Source: Bacteroidaceae bacterium
GTDB taxonomy: Bacteria > Bacteroidota > Bacteroidia > Bacteroidales > Bacteroidaceae
Assembly (NCBI GenBank): GCA_017465905.1
Contig: JAFTVE010000024.1
Coordinates: 1 to 34,795 of the forward strand
Direction: 5' to 3'
DNA: 34,795 nucleotides
Notes under the pieces: generated by a model
Told to the model about the DNA's origin: nothing
Databases searched by the model: none
What the model saw: the letters and a program-made list of their open reading frames with translations, nothing else
Position numbers and translations under genes: made by a program
Shown: positions 16,650 to 24,930 of the stretch, piece by piece
Layout of the letters: every line of letters starts with the position of its first letter
Position numbering within the stretch: position 1 is the stretch's first letter

Positions 16650-18407
16650 ATGAGTGTACACAAATCAACCCCCGACTATATAATAGAGGTTAGTTGGGAG
16701 GTGTGCAATAAGGTAGGTGGCATCTACACAGTGCTCTCGACAAGAGCAAAGACAATTTTGACGAAGACAGATGCCCAATTGATGTTTATAGGTCCCGACC
16801 TTTGGAAAGAAACGGCGAACCCGCTGTTCAAAGAAGATAAACGCTTGATGGCCGGATGGCGCAAGAAAGCAACTGAAGAAGGTCTCAATATACGTATAGG
16901 ACGGTGGATGATTCCCGGTGAGCCGGTAGCCGTACTTGTAGATTTTACTCCTTATTATAATATAAAGAACGATATCTATGCCGAGGCATGGAATCTCTTT
17001 AAGGTGGATTCACTGCACGCCTATGGCGACTACGATGAGGCCAGCATGTTCTCATACGCAGCAGCCAAGGTTGCCGAGAGCTACTACCGCAACGAGATTG
17101 TAAAGAAAGCTAAGACCAGCCAGGCAGACAATAATTGTCAATTGCCCAAGGTAATCTACCAGGCACACGAGTGGATGACAGGCCTCGGTGCCCTCTTCCT
17201 CAAGCATTGGATACCCTCTATCGCTACGATATTTACAACCCACGCTACTTCGATAGGCCGTTCTATCGCCGGCAACATGAAGCCTCTCTATGACTATATG
17301 GAAGGCTACAATGGCGACCAGATGGCCGATGAGCTCAATATGCAGTCGAAGCACTCGATCGAGAAGCAGGCTGCCCATCGTGTCGACTGCTTCACCACGG
17401 TAAGTGAGATTACCGACCGTGAGTGCGCACAGCTGCTCGAGAAGAAGGCCGATGTCATCACGGTCAACGGTTTCGAGGACGACTTCGTACCCAAGGGTGC
17501 AGCCTTCACTGCCAAGCGCAAGGAGGCCCGCAAGGTGATGTTGAACGTAGCCAGCAAGCTGCTCGGTCAGGAGTTTGCCGACGACACCATCATCGTATCT
17601 ACCGGCGGCCGCTACGAGTTCCGCAACAAGGGAATCGATATCCTGCTCGAGTCGCTCAATCGCCTCGCCCATGAGCCTTCGCTCGACCGCGACGTGCTGG
17701 CATTCATCAATGTGCCTGCATGGGTAAAAGGTCCACGTATGGACTTAGTTGAAAGATTACAGATGAAAGAGGAAAGTAATTGTCAATTGTCAATTGCCAA
17801 TTGTCCATTAGAAAACCCTGTCATCACCCACGAACTCTACAACATGGATGACGACAAGGCCCTCTCGATGATGCGTGCCATCGGGCTCAACAACGCTCCC
17901 GAGAGCCGTGTGAAGGTAATCTTCGTGCCCTGCTACCTCAATGGCGACGACGGCATTTTCAACCTTCCCTACTACGATCTGTTGCCTGGCGACGACTTAG
18001 CGGTATACCCCTCTTACTATGAGCCTTGGGGATACACTCCGCTCGAGAGCGTAGCCTTCCACGTACCCACCATCACCACCGACCTCGCAGGTTTTGGCCT
18101 TTGGGCAAATTCATTGCAGAAAGTGGAAAGTGGAAAGATGAAAGATGAAAGTGGCAACGGTGAAAATTCTCCATTGTCCATTGTCAATTCTCCATTGGAG
18201 AGTGGCGTGAAGGTGATACACCGCACCGACAGCAACTGGGACGAGGCAGCCAACGAAATCAAGAACAGTATCTTGGCCTTTACCAAGATGGACGCTAAGA
18301 TGGTGACTCAGCTTCGCCGTCGCGCAGCCGACATCTCCAAGAAGGCGTTGTGGGACAAGTTCGTAAAATATTACCTCGAAGCTTACGAGGTAGCATTAAG
18401 TAAATAA
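16650..18407 (+). CDS. Glycogen synthase, GT3 family, with three heptamer-repeat inserts
   Basis: Builds alpha-1,4-glucan from a nucleotide sugar in the cytosol. It has 585 residues. It opens with [23 protein letters not shown], the start of eukaryote-like GT3 synthases found in Bacteroidetes. Further motifs are [37 protein letters not shown] and the donor-site region [20 protein letters not shown]. Three segments do not look like the family: about 153-166 (with NNCQLP), 368-388 (with [14 protein letters not shown]) and 490-516 (with [26 protein letters not shown]). The DNA of all three has an exact or near 7-bp period, and they lie between conserved blocks, so they appear to be in-frame repeat insertions in surface loops. 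The frame is intact throughout. The phosphorylase gene follows 25 bp downstream. Confidence 0.93.
   Translation: MSVHKSTPDYIIEVSWEVCNKVGGIYTVLSTRAKTILTKTDAQLMFIGPDLWKETANPLFKEDKRLMAGWRKKATEEGLNIRIGRWMIPGEPVAVLVDFTPYYNIKNDIYAEAWNLFKVDSLHAYGDYDEASMFSYAAAKVAESYYRNEIVKKAKTSQADNNCQLPKVIYQAHEWMTGLGALFLKHWIPSIATIFTTHATSIGRSIAGNMKPLYDYMEGYNGDQMADELNMQSKHSIEKQAAHRVDCFTTVSEITDRECAQLLEKKADVITVNGFEDDFVPKGAAFTAKRKEARKVMLNVASKLLGQEFADDTIIVSTGGRYEFRNKGIDILLESLNRLAHEPSLDRDVLAFINVPAWVKGPRMDLVERLQMKEESNCQLSIANCPLENPVITHELYNMDDDKALSMMRAIGLNNAPESRVKVIFVPCYLNGDDGIFNLPYYDLLPGDDLAVYPSYYEPWGYTPLESVAFHVPTITTDLAGFGLWANSLQKVESGKMKDESGNGENSPLSIVNSPLESGVKVIHRTDSNWDEAANEIKNSILAFTKMDAKMVTQLRRRAADISKKALWDKFVKYYLEAYEVALSK
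17105..17146 (+). repeat. Heptamer tract inside glycogen synthase, site 1 (degenerate)
   Basis: About six 7-bp units in register, starting purine-rich (GAAAGCT) and ending AATTGTC then AATTGCC. It encodes the stretch ending NNCQLP (about residues 153-166), just before the conserved YQAHEW block. The first units are degenerate, so the left edge is uncertain. Confidence 0.55.
17751..17813 (+). repeat. Heptamer tract inside glycogen synthase, site 2
   Basis: Nine consecutive 7-bp units in perfect register. Four are purine-rich or related (GAAAGAT, TACAGAT, GAAAGAG, GAAAGTA), followed by ATTGTCA, ATTGTCA, ATTGCCA, ATTGTCC and ATTAGAA. The tract is 63 bp, which is both nine heptamers and 21 codons, so it keeps the frame. 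Confidence 0.9.
18119..18195 (+). repeat. Heptamer tract inside glycogen synthase, site 3
   Basis: Eleven 7-bp units in register: GAAAGTG twice, GAAAGAT twice, GAAAGTG, GCAACGG and TGAAAAT, then TCTCCAT, TGTCCAT, TGTCAAT and TCTCCAT. The first half is purine-rich and the second half is of the TTGTC(C/A)A kind, the same two-part order as at site 2. The reading frame stays open. Confidence 0.9.
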
Positions 18408-18432
18408 TAACTTATTAACCATTATAACTCAT

Positions 18433-20985
18433 ATGAAGATTAAAGTTAGTAATGCAAATTCACCCGCATGGAAAGAGGTGAACGTAAAGTCGCACATCCC
18501 CGCTGAGCTTGCTTGCTTGAGCGAGATGGCGCGCAACATCTGGTGGTCTTGGACACCCGAGGCCCGCGACATGTTCAAGAGCTTGAACCCTACTCTCTGG
18601 AAAGAGTGCGGACAAAACCCCGTGCTGCTGCTTGAGCGTCTCAGCTACGAGACATTGGAAGAACTGGCTAAGGACGAAGCTGTACTTGCACGCATCAACA
18701 AGGTGTACAAGCAGTTCCGTGCATATATGGACGTTAAGCCCAATGCAGAGCGCCCCTCAGTGGCTTACTTCTGCATGGAGTATGGTCTCACACACGTGCT
18801 GCGCATCTACTCAGGTGGTCTGGGCGTGCTCGCCGGTGACTACTTGAAGGAGGCTTCTGACTCTAACGTCGACATGTGCGCTATCGGCTTCCTCTATCGC
18901 TATGGCTACTTCACACAGAGCCTCTCTATTGATGGTCAGCAGATTGCCAACTACGAGGCTTCAAATTTCGCCAACCTCCCCTTGGAGCGCGTGATGGACG
19001 AGAACGGCAAGCCCCTTGTGGTAGCTGTCCCCTACATCAACTATCAGGTATATGCATACGTATGGAAGGTACAGGTAGGTCGTGTACCCTTGTACCTCCT
19101 CGACACTGACAACGAGCTCAATTCTGAGTTCGACCGTCCTATCACCTTCCAGCTCTATGGTGGTGACTGGGAAAACCGCCTCAAGCAGGAGATCCTGCTC
19201 GGTATCGGTGGTATGCTCACCCTCAAGGCTATGGGTATCACCAAGGATGTATACCACTGCAACGAGGGTCACGCTGCACTCTGCAACCTCTATCGCTTGA
19301 CCGACTATGTAAAGCAGGGCCTCAGCTTCAACCAAGCTATGGAGCTCGTTCGCGCTTCAGGTCTCTACACCGTACACACCCCCGTACCTGCCGGCCACGA
19401 CTACTTCGACGAGGGCCTCTTTGGCAAGTACATGAGCGGCTATGCACAGCAGCTCGGCATCAGCTGGGATGAGCTCATGGATATGGGCCGCATCAATCCC
19501 GGTGACAAGGGCGAGCGTTTCTGCATGTCAACCTTCGCTTGCAACACCTGTCAGGAGGTTAACGGCGTAAGCTGGCTCCACGGCAAGGTATCACAGGATA
19601 TGTTCTCTGGCATCTGGAAGGGCTACTATCCCGAGGAGAACCACGTAGGTTACGTAACCAACGGCGTACACTTCCCCACATGGGTAGCTTCAGAGTGGAA
19701 GAACCTCTACACCAAGGTGTTCGACAAGACATTCCTTGGCGACCAGTCAAACGAGAAGATTTGGGAGGCTATCTACAACGTATCTGACGAGACCATCTGG
19801 GAGACCCGTCAGGGCTTGAAGAACAAGCTCATCGCATACATCCGCGAGGAGTTCCGCAGCAGCTGGTTGAAGAACCAGGGCGATCCCTCACGTGTAGTAT
19901 CACTGATGCAGAAGATCACCCCCAACGCACTGCTCATCGGTTTCGGACGTCGTTTCGCTACCTACAAGCGTGCGCACTTGCTCTTCACCGACCTCGACCG
20001 CTTGGCCAAGATCGTGAACAACCCCGACTACCCCGTACAGTTCCTCTTCACCGGTAAGGCTCACCCCCACGATGGTGCAGGTCAGGGTCTTATCAAGAAG
20101 ATTATCGAGATTTCACGTCGTCCCGAGTTCCTCGGCAAGATCATCTTCCTCGAGAACTACGACATGCAGCTCGCCCGTCGTCTCGTATCAGGCGTAGATA
20201 TTTGGTTGAACACACCTACCCGTCCTCTCGAGGCATCAGGTACATCAGGTGAGAAGGCTTTGATGAACGGTGTTGTAAACTTCTCTGTACTCGACGGTTG
20301 GTGGCTCGAGGGCTATCGTCCCGGTGCAGGTTGGGCACTCACTGAGAAGCGCACCTATCAGAATCAGGATTACCAGGATCAGCTCGACGCTGCTACCATC
20401 TACAGCATCCTCGAGAACGAGATCGTACCTCTCTACTACAACAAGAACGCCAAGGGCTACTCTGAGGGTTGGATTCAGGTAGTGAAGAACTCAATCGCAC
20501 AGATTGCACCTCACTACACCATGAAGCGTCAGCTCGACGACTACTACACCAAGTTCTACAACAAGCTCGGCAGCCGCTTCGCTGCACTCTCGGCCAACGA
20601 CAATGCCAAGGCTAAGGAGATCGCCGCTTGGAAGGAGACAGTAGCTGAGCGTTGGGATTCTATCGAGGTAGTATCAGCTACCAACGTAGCCGATATGGAG
20701 GTTGTCAGCGGTGACGATGTGAAGCTCACCGTAGTACTCGACGAGAAGGGTCTCGACGATGCAGTAGGCGTAGAGGTAGTAACTATCGAAACCGACATCG
20801 AAGGCAAGGAGCACATCCACACCATCGACACCATGAACCTCGTTAAGCGTGAGAACAACATCCACACCTTCGAGGGCACACATGAGGTGAACAATTCCGG
20901 TACTTTCAAGGTTGCCTATCGTATGTATCCCAAGAATGTAGACCTGCCTCACCGTCAGGACTTCTGCTACGTTCGTTGGTTCTAA
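18433..20985 (+). CDS. glgP: Alpha-glucan (glycogen) phosphorylase, GT35
   Basis: Releases glucose-1-phosphate from glycogen using pyridoxal phosphate in the cytosol. At 850 residues it is the short prokaryotic type. Residues about 15-120 form the DUF3417 N-terminal domain ([19 protein letters not shown]). The phosphorylase core contains [45 protein letters not shown] and [13 protein letters not shown]. The cofactor Lys is Lys608 in [14 protein letters not shown]; relatives usually have Met where this protein has Glu607. The C-terminal 110 residues are beta-rich ([24 protein letters not shown]). Codon choice is strongly uniform, which suggests high expression. It pairs with the synthase 25 bp upstream, so synthesis and breakdown of glycogen share one operon. 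A strong terminator follows. Confidence 0.95.
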   Translation: MKIKVSNANSPAWKEVNVKSHIPAELACLSEMARNIWWSWTPEARDMFKSLNPTLWKECGQNPVLLLERLSYETLEELAKDEAVLARINKVYKQFRAYMDVKPNAERPSVAYFCMEYGLTHVLRIYSGGLGVLAGDYLKEASDSNVDMCAIGFLYRYGYFTQSLSIDGQQIANYEASNFANLPLERVMDENGKPLVVAVPYINYQVYAYVWKVQVGRVPLYLLDTDNELNSEFDRPITFQLYGGDWENRLKQEILLGIGGMLTLKAMGITKDVYHCNEGHAALCNLYRLTDYVKQGLSFNQAMELVRASGLYTVHTPVPAGHDYFDEGLFGKYMSGYAQQLGISWDELMDMGRINPGDKGERFCMSTFACNTCQEVNGVSWLHGKVSQDMFSGIWKGYYPEENHVGYVTNGVHFPTWVASEWKNLYTKVFDKTFLGDQSNEKIWEAIYNVSDETIWETRQGLKNKLIAYIREEFRSSWLKNQGDPSRVVSLMQKITPNALLIGFGRRFATYKRAHLLFTDLDRLAKIVNNPDYPVQFLFTGKAHPHDGAGQGLIKKIIEISRRPEFLGKIIFLENYDMQLARRLVSGVDIWLNTPTRPLEASGTSGEKALMNGVVNFSVLDGWWLEGYRPGAGWALTEKRTYQNQDYQDQLDAATIYSILENEIVPLYYNKNAKGYSEGWIQVVKNSIAQIAPHYTMKRQLDDYYTKFYNKLGSRFAALSANDNAKAKEIAAWKETVAERWDSIEVVSATNVADMEVVSGDDVKLTVVLDEKGLDDAVGVEVVTIETDIEGKEHIHTIDTMNLVKRENNIHTFEGTHEVNNSGTFKVAYRMYPKNVDLPHRQDFCYVRWF

Positions 20986-21007
20986 TAGGGACAGTTACCA
21001 AGCTGTT

Positions 21008-21051
21008 ATAAAGAAGCAAGGCTGACCGTGTGGTCAGCCTTGCTTCTTTAT
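21008..21051. terminator. Bidirectional terminator between glgP and mfd
   Basis: A perfect 20-bp stem (left arm 21008-21027, right arm 21032-21051) with the 4-nt loop GTGT. An A-rich start and a T/A-rich end let it work on both strands. It ends 18 bp before the mfd stop codon and 23 bp after the glgP stop, so it serves both converging genes. Confidence 0.92.
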
Positions 21052-21068
21052 ATATATACGTCCAAGAG

Positions 21069-24000
21069 TTATCGTTGCATCGCGAACAGTACATTCAGTG
21101 CGGCCTCAACCGTCTCAATACCCTTGATGAGCAGACTACGCTTGCCCGACAGTTCACGAAAACGGCACTCATAGGGAGTCATCGCCGTATAGTTCATCAC
21201 ACGCCCGAAGGCAGCACTGTCATAGTAGGGACTCTCGAGGTTGCTCACGAAGTAGAGGGCCATCTGGCCCCCCTTGAGCAGGATTTTCTCGATGCCGAGC
21301 TGCTTGCCTATGCGGCGGAGCGGTACCACGCGGAGCAGCTCCTCGCCCATCGGGGGCACAGGACCAAAGCGGTCGGTGAGGCGTGTGCGGAACTTGGCCA
21401 CTTCCTCATCCGTCTCCAAGCTATCAAGCTCGCGGTACACGAGCATGCGCTCACTGCTGGTGGGGATATACTCATTGGGGAACAGCAGTTCGAGGTCGCT
21501 CTCCACGGCACACTCCTCCACGAACCCGTCACCGCTGATCTTCTCGCCTTCGGCCACGTCGCCCATGAGGAGGTCGGCAAACTCATTGGTCTTGAGTTCG
21601 TGCACCGCCTCGCCCAGAATCTTCTGATAGGTCTCGTAGCCGAGGTCGGCAATGAAGCCGCTCTGCTCGGCACCCAGCAGGTTACCTGCACCGCGGATGT
21701 CGAGGTCCTGCATGGCGATATGGATACCACTGCCCAGGTCGGTAAAGTTCTCGATGGCCTGCAATCGGCGGCGTGCCTCGGGGGTGAGCACTGAGAGTGG
21801 TGGGGCCAGCAGGTAGCAGAAGGCCTTCTTGTTGCCACGTCCCACGCGGCCTCGCATCTGGTGCAGGTCGCTCAGGCCGAAGTTGTGTGCCTGATTGATG
21901 ATGATGGTATTGGCATTGGGTATGTCGATGCCGTTCTCCACGATAGAGGTGGCTATGAGCACGTCGTAGTCGTGGTTCACGAAGCTCATGATGACCTTCT
22001 CCAGCTCCTCGGGCGGCATCTGTCCGTGCCCGATACACACACGGGCATCGGGTACATTGCGTGTGACGAGTGCCGCCAGCTCGGCAAGGTTCTGTATGCG
22101 GTTGTTGATGATGAAGAGCTGTCCGTTACGGCTGAGCTCAAAGTTCACCGCCTCGCGGATAATCTCCTCATTGAAGGTGTGCACCTCGGTCTGTATGGGA
22201 TAGCGGTTGGGCGGCGGAGTCTGTATGACGCTCAGGTCGCGTGCCCCCATGAGCGAGAACTGTAGGGTACGCGGTATAGGGGTGGCCGTGAGCGTGAGCG
22301 TATCTACGCTCACCTTCAGCTGGCGCAGCTTCTCCTTCACCGATACGCCAAACTTCTGCTCCTCATCGATGATGAGCAGACCCAGGTCCTTGAACTTCAC
22401 GCCCTTGCCTATGAGCTTGTGCGTGCCCACCACGATGTTCACCTCACCGCTCTTGAGTCCCTCGAGCACCCTCTTCGTGTCGGCAGCCGAGCGTGCACGG
22501 CTCAGGTACTCCACGCGGCAGGGGAAGTTTTTCAGTCGCTCCGAGAAGGTGCGCCAATGCTGGTAGGCCAGCACGGTGGTGGGCACCAGCACCGCCACCT
22601 GCTTATTGTCACATGCCGCCTTGAAGGCAGCACGCACGGCCACCTCGGTCTTGCCGAAGCCCACGTCGCCACACACGAGGCGGTCCATCGGGCGCTGCCG
22701 CTCCATGTCGGCCTTCACGTCGAGCGTAGCCTTCAGCTGGTCGGGCGTGTCTTCGTAGAGGAAGCTCGCCTCCAGCTCGTGCTGCATGAAGCTGTCGGGG
22801 CTATAGGCAAAGCCCTTCTCCTGCGCACGCTGCGAGTAGAGCTTGATGAGGTCGCGGGCGATATCCTTGATCTTGGTCTTGGTGCGCTCCTTGAGCTTCT
22901 CCCACGCGCCCGTTCCCAGCTTATTGATGCGCGGTGCCTCGCCCTCCTTGCTCTTGTACTTGGAAATCTTGTGCAACGAGTGGATCGACACGAACACCAC
23001 ATCATCGTTGCTGTATACGAGCTTGATCACCTCCTGCGTGCTGTTGCCGTTGGGCATGCGCACCAGTCCGGCAAAGCGGCCCACACCGTGGTCGATATGC
23101 ACCACGTAGTCGCCCGGTTCAAACTGGCTGAGTTCCTTGAGCGAGATGGCCATCTTGCCGCTACGCGCCTTGTCGCTGCGGAGGTTATACTTATGGAAAC
23201 GGTCGAATATCTGATGGTCGGTAAAGCAGGCCACGCGCATGGTGTTGTCGATGAATCCGCCATGAATGGTCTTGTCCACCGCCGTGAAGGGGATATTGCT
23301 GCCGCGCTCCTCGAAGATGGTTTTCAGGCGCTCGGCCTGCTTGGTGCTGTCGGTGAGAATATACACTTGGTAGCCTCGCTCTATGAGGTCGGTGAGCGAC
23401 TGCTCCACCAGTTCGAAGTTCTTGTGGAAAAGCGGTTGGGGCGAAGTGTCGAAGGTTACCGTAGCATGAACAGCCGATGATGCCTTTGCGCCGAACTCGA
23501 TGCGGCGGAAGTCTGTGTTCTTGCGCAGGAAGTCTGAAGGGTCTAATAATTGACAATTGACAATGGACAATTCACAATTATTACCATCCGGTTGATTTAT
23601 CATCGCGGAGCCAATTGTCAATTGTCCATTGTCAATTGTCAATTGTTCTATCCTCTCATGCGCCCAGAAGTAATCCTGAAACGCCAGCGCACTGCCCTTG
23701 GGCAGGAAGTCGAAGAAAGAGACCTCATCCCCTGCCCCACCCTCGAAGTTAGGCACGATGCTCACCTGCTGCACCTTGTCGCGCGAGAGCTGCGACTCAA
23801 TCTCAAACGTACGTATGCTGTCAATCTCATCCCCAAAGAGGTCGATACGGTAGGGATACTCCGACGCATAGGAAAACACGTCGATGATGCTACCACGCAC
23901 AGCAAACTGCCCCGGCTCATACACATAGTCCACCCGCTCAAAGCCCTCGCCCGCCAGCGCCGCCTCCATCTGAGGTATCTCCACCGTGTCGCCCACGGCA

Positions 24001-24551
24001 AGGCGCACCGATCGGTCGTTCAAGGTATCGCGCGACACCACCAGCTCGGCCAGGGCATCGGGGTAAGTGACAATATACAATGGACAATTGACAATGGACA
24101 ATTGACAATTATTTTCACCCATACTCGCAGCCTCTATCTGTCTCTTCGCGGAGCCAATTGTCAATTGTGAATTGTCAATTGTCAATTTACTCGCCTCGCT
24201 GAGGCGAGTAAGCACCTCCGTGCGCAGCACCTCGTTGGCCGAGTCCTTCTGTCCGTACTTGATGGCCCGCTTGTATGACGAGGGCAGAAAGAGTACCCGT
24301 CCCTCGCCCAGCACCTGTGTGAGGTCGTGGTAAAAGTAGCCCGCCTCCTCCAAGTCGTTCAGTACAAAGAGCGCCACAGGCACTCGCCACGGCTCATCGG
24401 CGAGGGCCAATGCGCCGAACAGCATAGGAGCGGCCGAAGCCGCAAGCCCCTTCAGATGTATCGTACCCACCGCCTCGTCATTCCATACATGCCGCATGGC
24501 ACTCACTCCCGAGTGCCCGGCAAAGCGTTTCACCAAGTCCTGTATTTCCAT
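21069..24551 (-). CDS. mfd: Transcription-repair coupling factor Mfd with two repeat inserts
   Basis: ATP-driven translocase that removes stalled RNA polymerase from damaged DNA and recruits UvrA. It has 1160 residues. The N-terminal UvrB-like region contains PGQFAVRGSIIDVFSY and PYRIDLFGDEIDSIR. The RNA-polymerase-interacting domain has PGDYVVHIDHGVGRFAGL. The translocase has GDVGFGKTEVAVRAA (Walker A), DEEQKFGV (motif II), TLTATPIPRTL, ATSIVENGIDIPNANT and HQMRGRVGRGNKKAFCYLL, and the C-terminal TRCF domain ends the protein. Residues 121-160 and 301-337 are foreign to the family. Each carries QLTIGSA then a variable stretch then NNC(Q/E)LSIVNC, encoded by paired inverted heptamer repeats, and both fall in the UvrB-like half where loops are likely tolerant. 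No disruption of the frame is seen, so the gene is probably functional. Confidence 0.95.
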   Translation of the reverse strand: MEIQDLVKRFAGHSGVSAMRHVWNDEAVGTIHLKGLAASAAPMLFGALALADEPWRVPVALFVLNDLEEAGYFYHDLTQVLGEGRVLFLPSSYKRAIKYGQKDSANEVLRTEVLTRLSEASKLTIDNSQLTIGSAKRQIEAASMGENNCQLSIVNCPLYIVTYPDALAELVVSRDTLNDRSVRLAVGDTVEIPQMEAALAGEGFERVDYVYEPGQFAVRGSIIDVFSYASEYPYRIDLFGDEIDSIRTFEIESQLSRDKVQQVSIVPNFEGGAGDEVSFFDFLPKGSALAFQDYFWAHERIEQLTIDNGQLTIGSAMINQPDGNNCELSIVNCQLLDPSDFLRKNTDFRRIEFGAKASSAVHATVTFDTSPQPLFHKNFELVEQSLTDLIERGYQVYILTDSTKQAERLKTIFEERGSNIPFTAVDKTIHGGFIDNTMRVACFTDHQIFDRFHKYNLRSDKARSGKMAISLKELSQFEPGDYVVHIDHGVGRFAGLVRMPNGNSTQEVIKLVYSNDDVVFVSIHSLHKISKYKSKEGEAPRINKLGTGAWEKLKERTKTKIKDIARDLIKLYSQRAQEKGFAYSPDSFMQHELEASFLYEDTPDQLKATLDVKADMERQRPMDRLVCGDVGFGKTEVAVRAAFKAACDNKQVAVLVPTTVLAYQHWRTFSERLKNFPCRVEYLSRARSAADTKRVLEGLKSGEVNIVVGTHKLIGKGVKFKDLGLLIIDEEQKFGVSVKEKLRQLKVSVDTLTLTATPIPRTLQFSLMGARDLSVIQTPPPNRYPIQTEVHTFNEEIIREAVNFELSRNGQLFIINNRIQNLAELAALVTRNVPDARVCIGHGQMPPEELEKVIMSFVNHDYDVLIATSIVENGIDIPNANTIIINQAHNFGLSDLHQMRGRVGRGNKKAFCYLLAPPLSVLTPEARRRLQAIENFTDLGSGIHIAMQDLDIRGAGNLLGAEQSGFIADLGYETYQKILGEAVHELKTNEFADLLMGDVAEGEKISGDGFVEECAVESDLELLFPNEYIPTSSERMLVYRELDSLETDEEVAKFRTRLTDRFGPVPPMGEELLRVVPLRRIGKQLGIEKILLKGGQMALYFVSNLESPYYDSAAFGRVMNYTAMTPYECRFRELSGKRSLLIKGIETVEAALNVLFAMQR
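23541..23651. repeat. Inverted heptamer element in mfd, copy B
   Basis: On the plus strand, four TGACAAT-type units (23551-23578: TGACAAT, TGACAAT, GGACAAT, TCACAAT) face five AATTGTC-type units (23613-23647) across a 34-bp centre. The edges of the centre are TATT on the left and CGCGGAGCC on the right. The two arms can pair to form a long hairpin. The whole block is translated in mfd as residues 301-337. Confidence 0.92.
24066..24211. repeat. Inverted heptamer element in mfd, copy A, with adjoining hairpin
   Basis: Six TGACAAT-type units (24068-24109) face AATTGTC-type units (24156-24190) across a 46-bp centre. The centre begins TATTTTC and ends CGCGGAGCC, like copy B. Directly beside the right arm, 24187-24211 is a perfect 11-bp stem (TTACTCGCCTC and its complement) with a GCT loop, also within mfd coding sequence (LTRLSEASK). 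The block corresponds to about residues 114-161. Confidence 0.92.
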
Positions 24552-24618
24552 ATCCTACATGCACTTTGGGCAGACAAGACCATTGTCCCATCTGCCAAGC
24601 CTTATAATTTCGACACTA

Positions 24619-24626
24619 CAAAGGTA
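24619..24626 (-). promoter_or_regulatory. Candidate mfd promoter -7 box
   Basis: TACCTTTG on the minus strand, about 70 bp before the mfd start. A TTG is present on the minus strand about 18 bp upstream (24645-24647). Confidence 0.55.
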
Positions 24627-24714
24627 GCACTATTTTTCAAACCACAAGTCAACCTCGCTTGATTTTATCAATCTTCTACTGAAGCTAAAGGTTTTTATTT
24701 CATGTTTAGCGAGA

Positions 24715-24745
24715 AAAACCTGCCAGGGAGGCCCTGGCAGGTTTT
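24715..24745. terminator. Strong hairpin with the CCTGCCAGGG stem
   Basis: A perfect 14-bp stem (AAAACCTGCCAGGG and its complement) with an AGG loop, flanked by A and T runs. It lies in the 356-bp gap between mfd and the VapE-like gene and could end leftward transcription coming from that gene, or act as a repeat. The outer eleven pairs of the stem are the same as in the hairpin at 28652-28683. The rest of the gap, 24746-24895, shows nothing recognisable apart from a partial CTGGCAG followed by a T-run near 24881. Confidence 0.75.
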
Positions 24746-24895
24746 GTATTTTTGTTCATCGGAGATCACACCCACAACCAACATTTCAAACTCATTATGA
24801 GAATATTACAAGACTACATCTGTACAAAAACACACCACGAAAATCGTTCATTGCGCCCTATGCAATTACATGTTTGCCGCCTGGCAGTTTTTTTT

Positions 24896-24930
24896 AATTG
24901 ACAATTGTCAATTTGCGCGTAGCGCAAAAT
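24896..24930. repeat. Heptamer palindrome carrying the VapE stop codon, with small hairpin
   Basis: The palindrome AATTGACAATTGTCAATT (24896-24913) is one TGACAAT-type and one AATTGTC-type heptamer back to back. It is followed by the mini-hairpin TTTGCGC-GTA-GCGCAAA. The minus-strand TGA inside the palindrome (24908-24910) is the stop codon of the VapE-like gene, and the hairpin encodes its last residues. Confidence 0.85.

Noticed and set aside
23550-24170. Plus-strand open frame opposite mfd containing repeated [11 protein letters not shown] peptides
   Set aside because: It is antisense to a clearly conserved gene. Its openness comes from the stop-free strand of the heptamer repeats and from the codon composition of mfd.
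24187-24211. Hairpin as a transcription terminator inside mfd
   Set aside because: It lies in coding sequence with no T-run on either strand. It is better seen as part of the adjoining repeat insertion.
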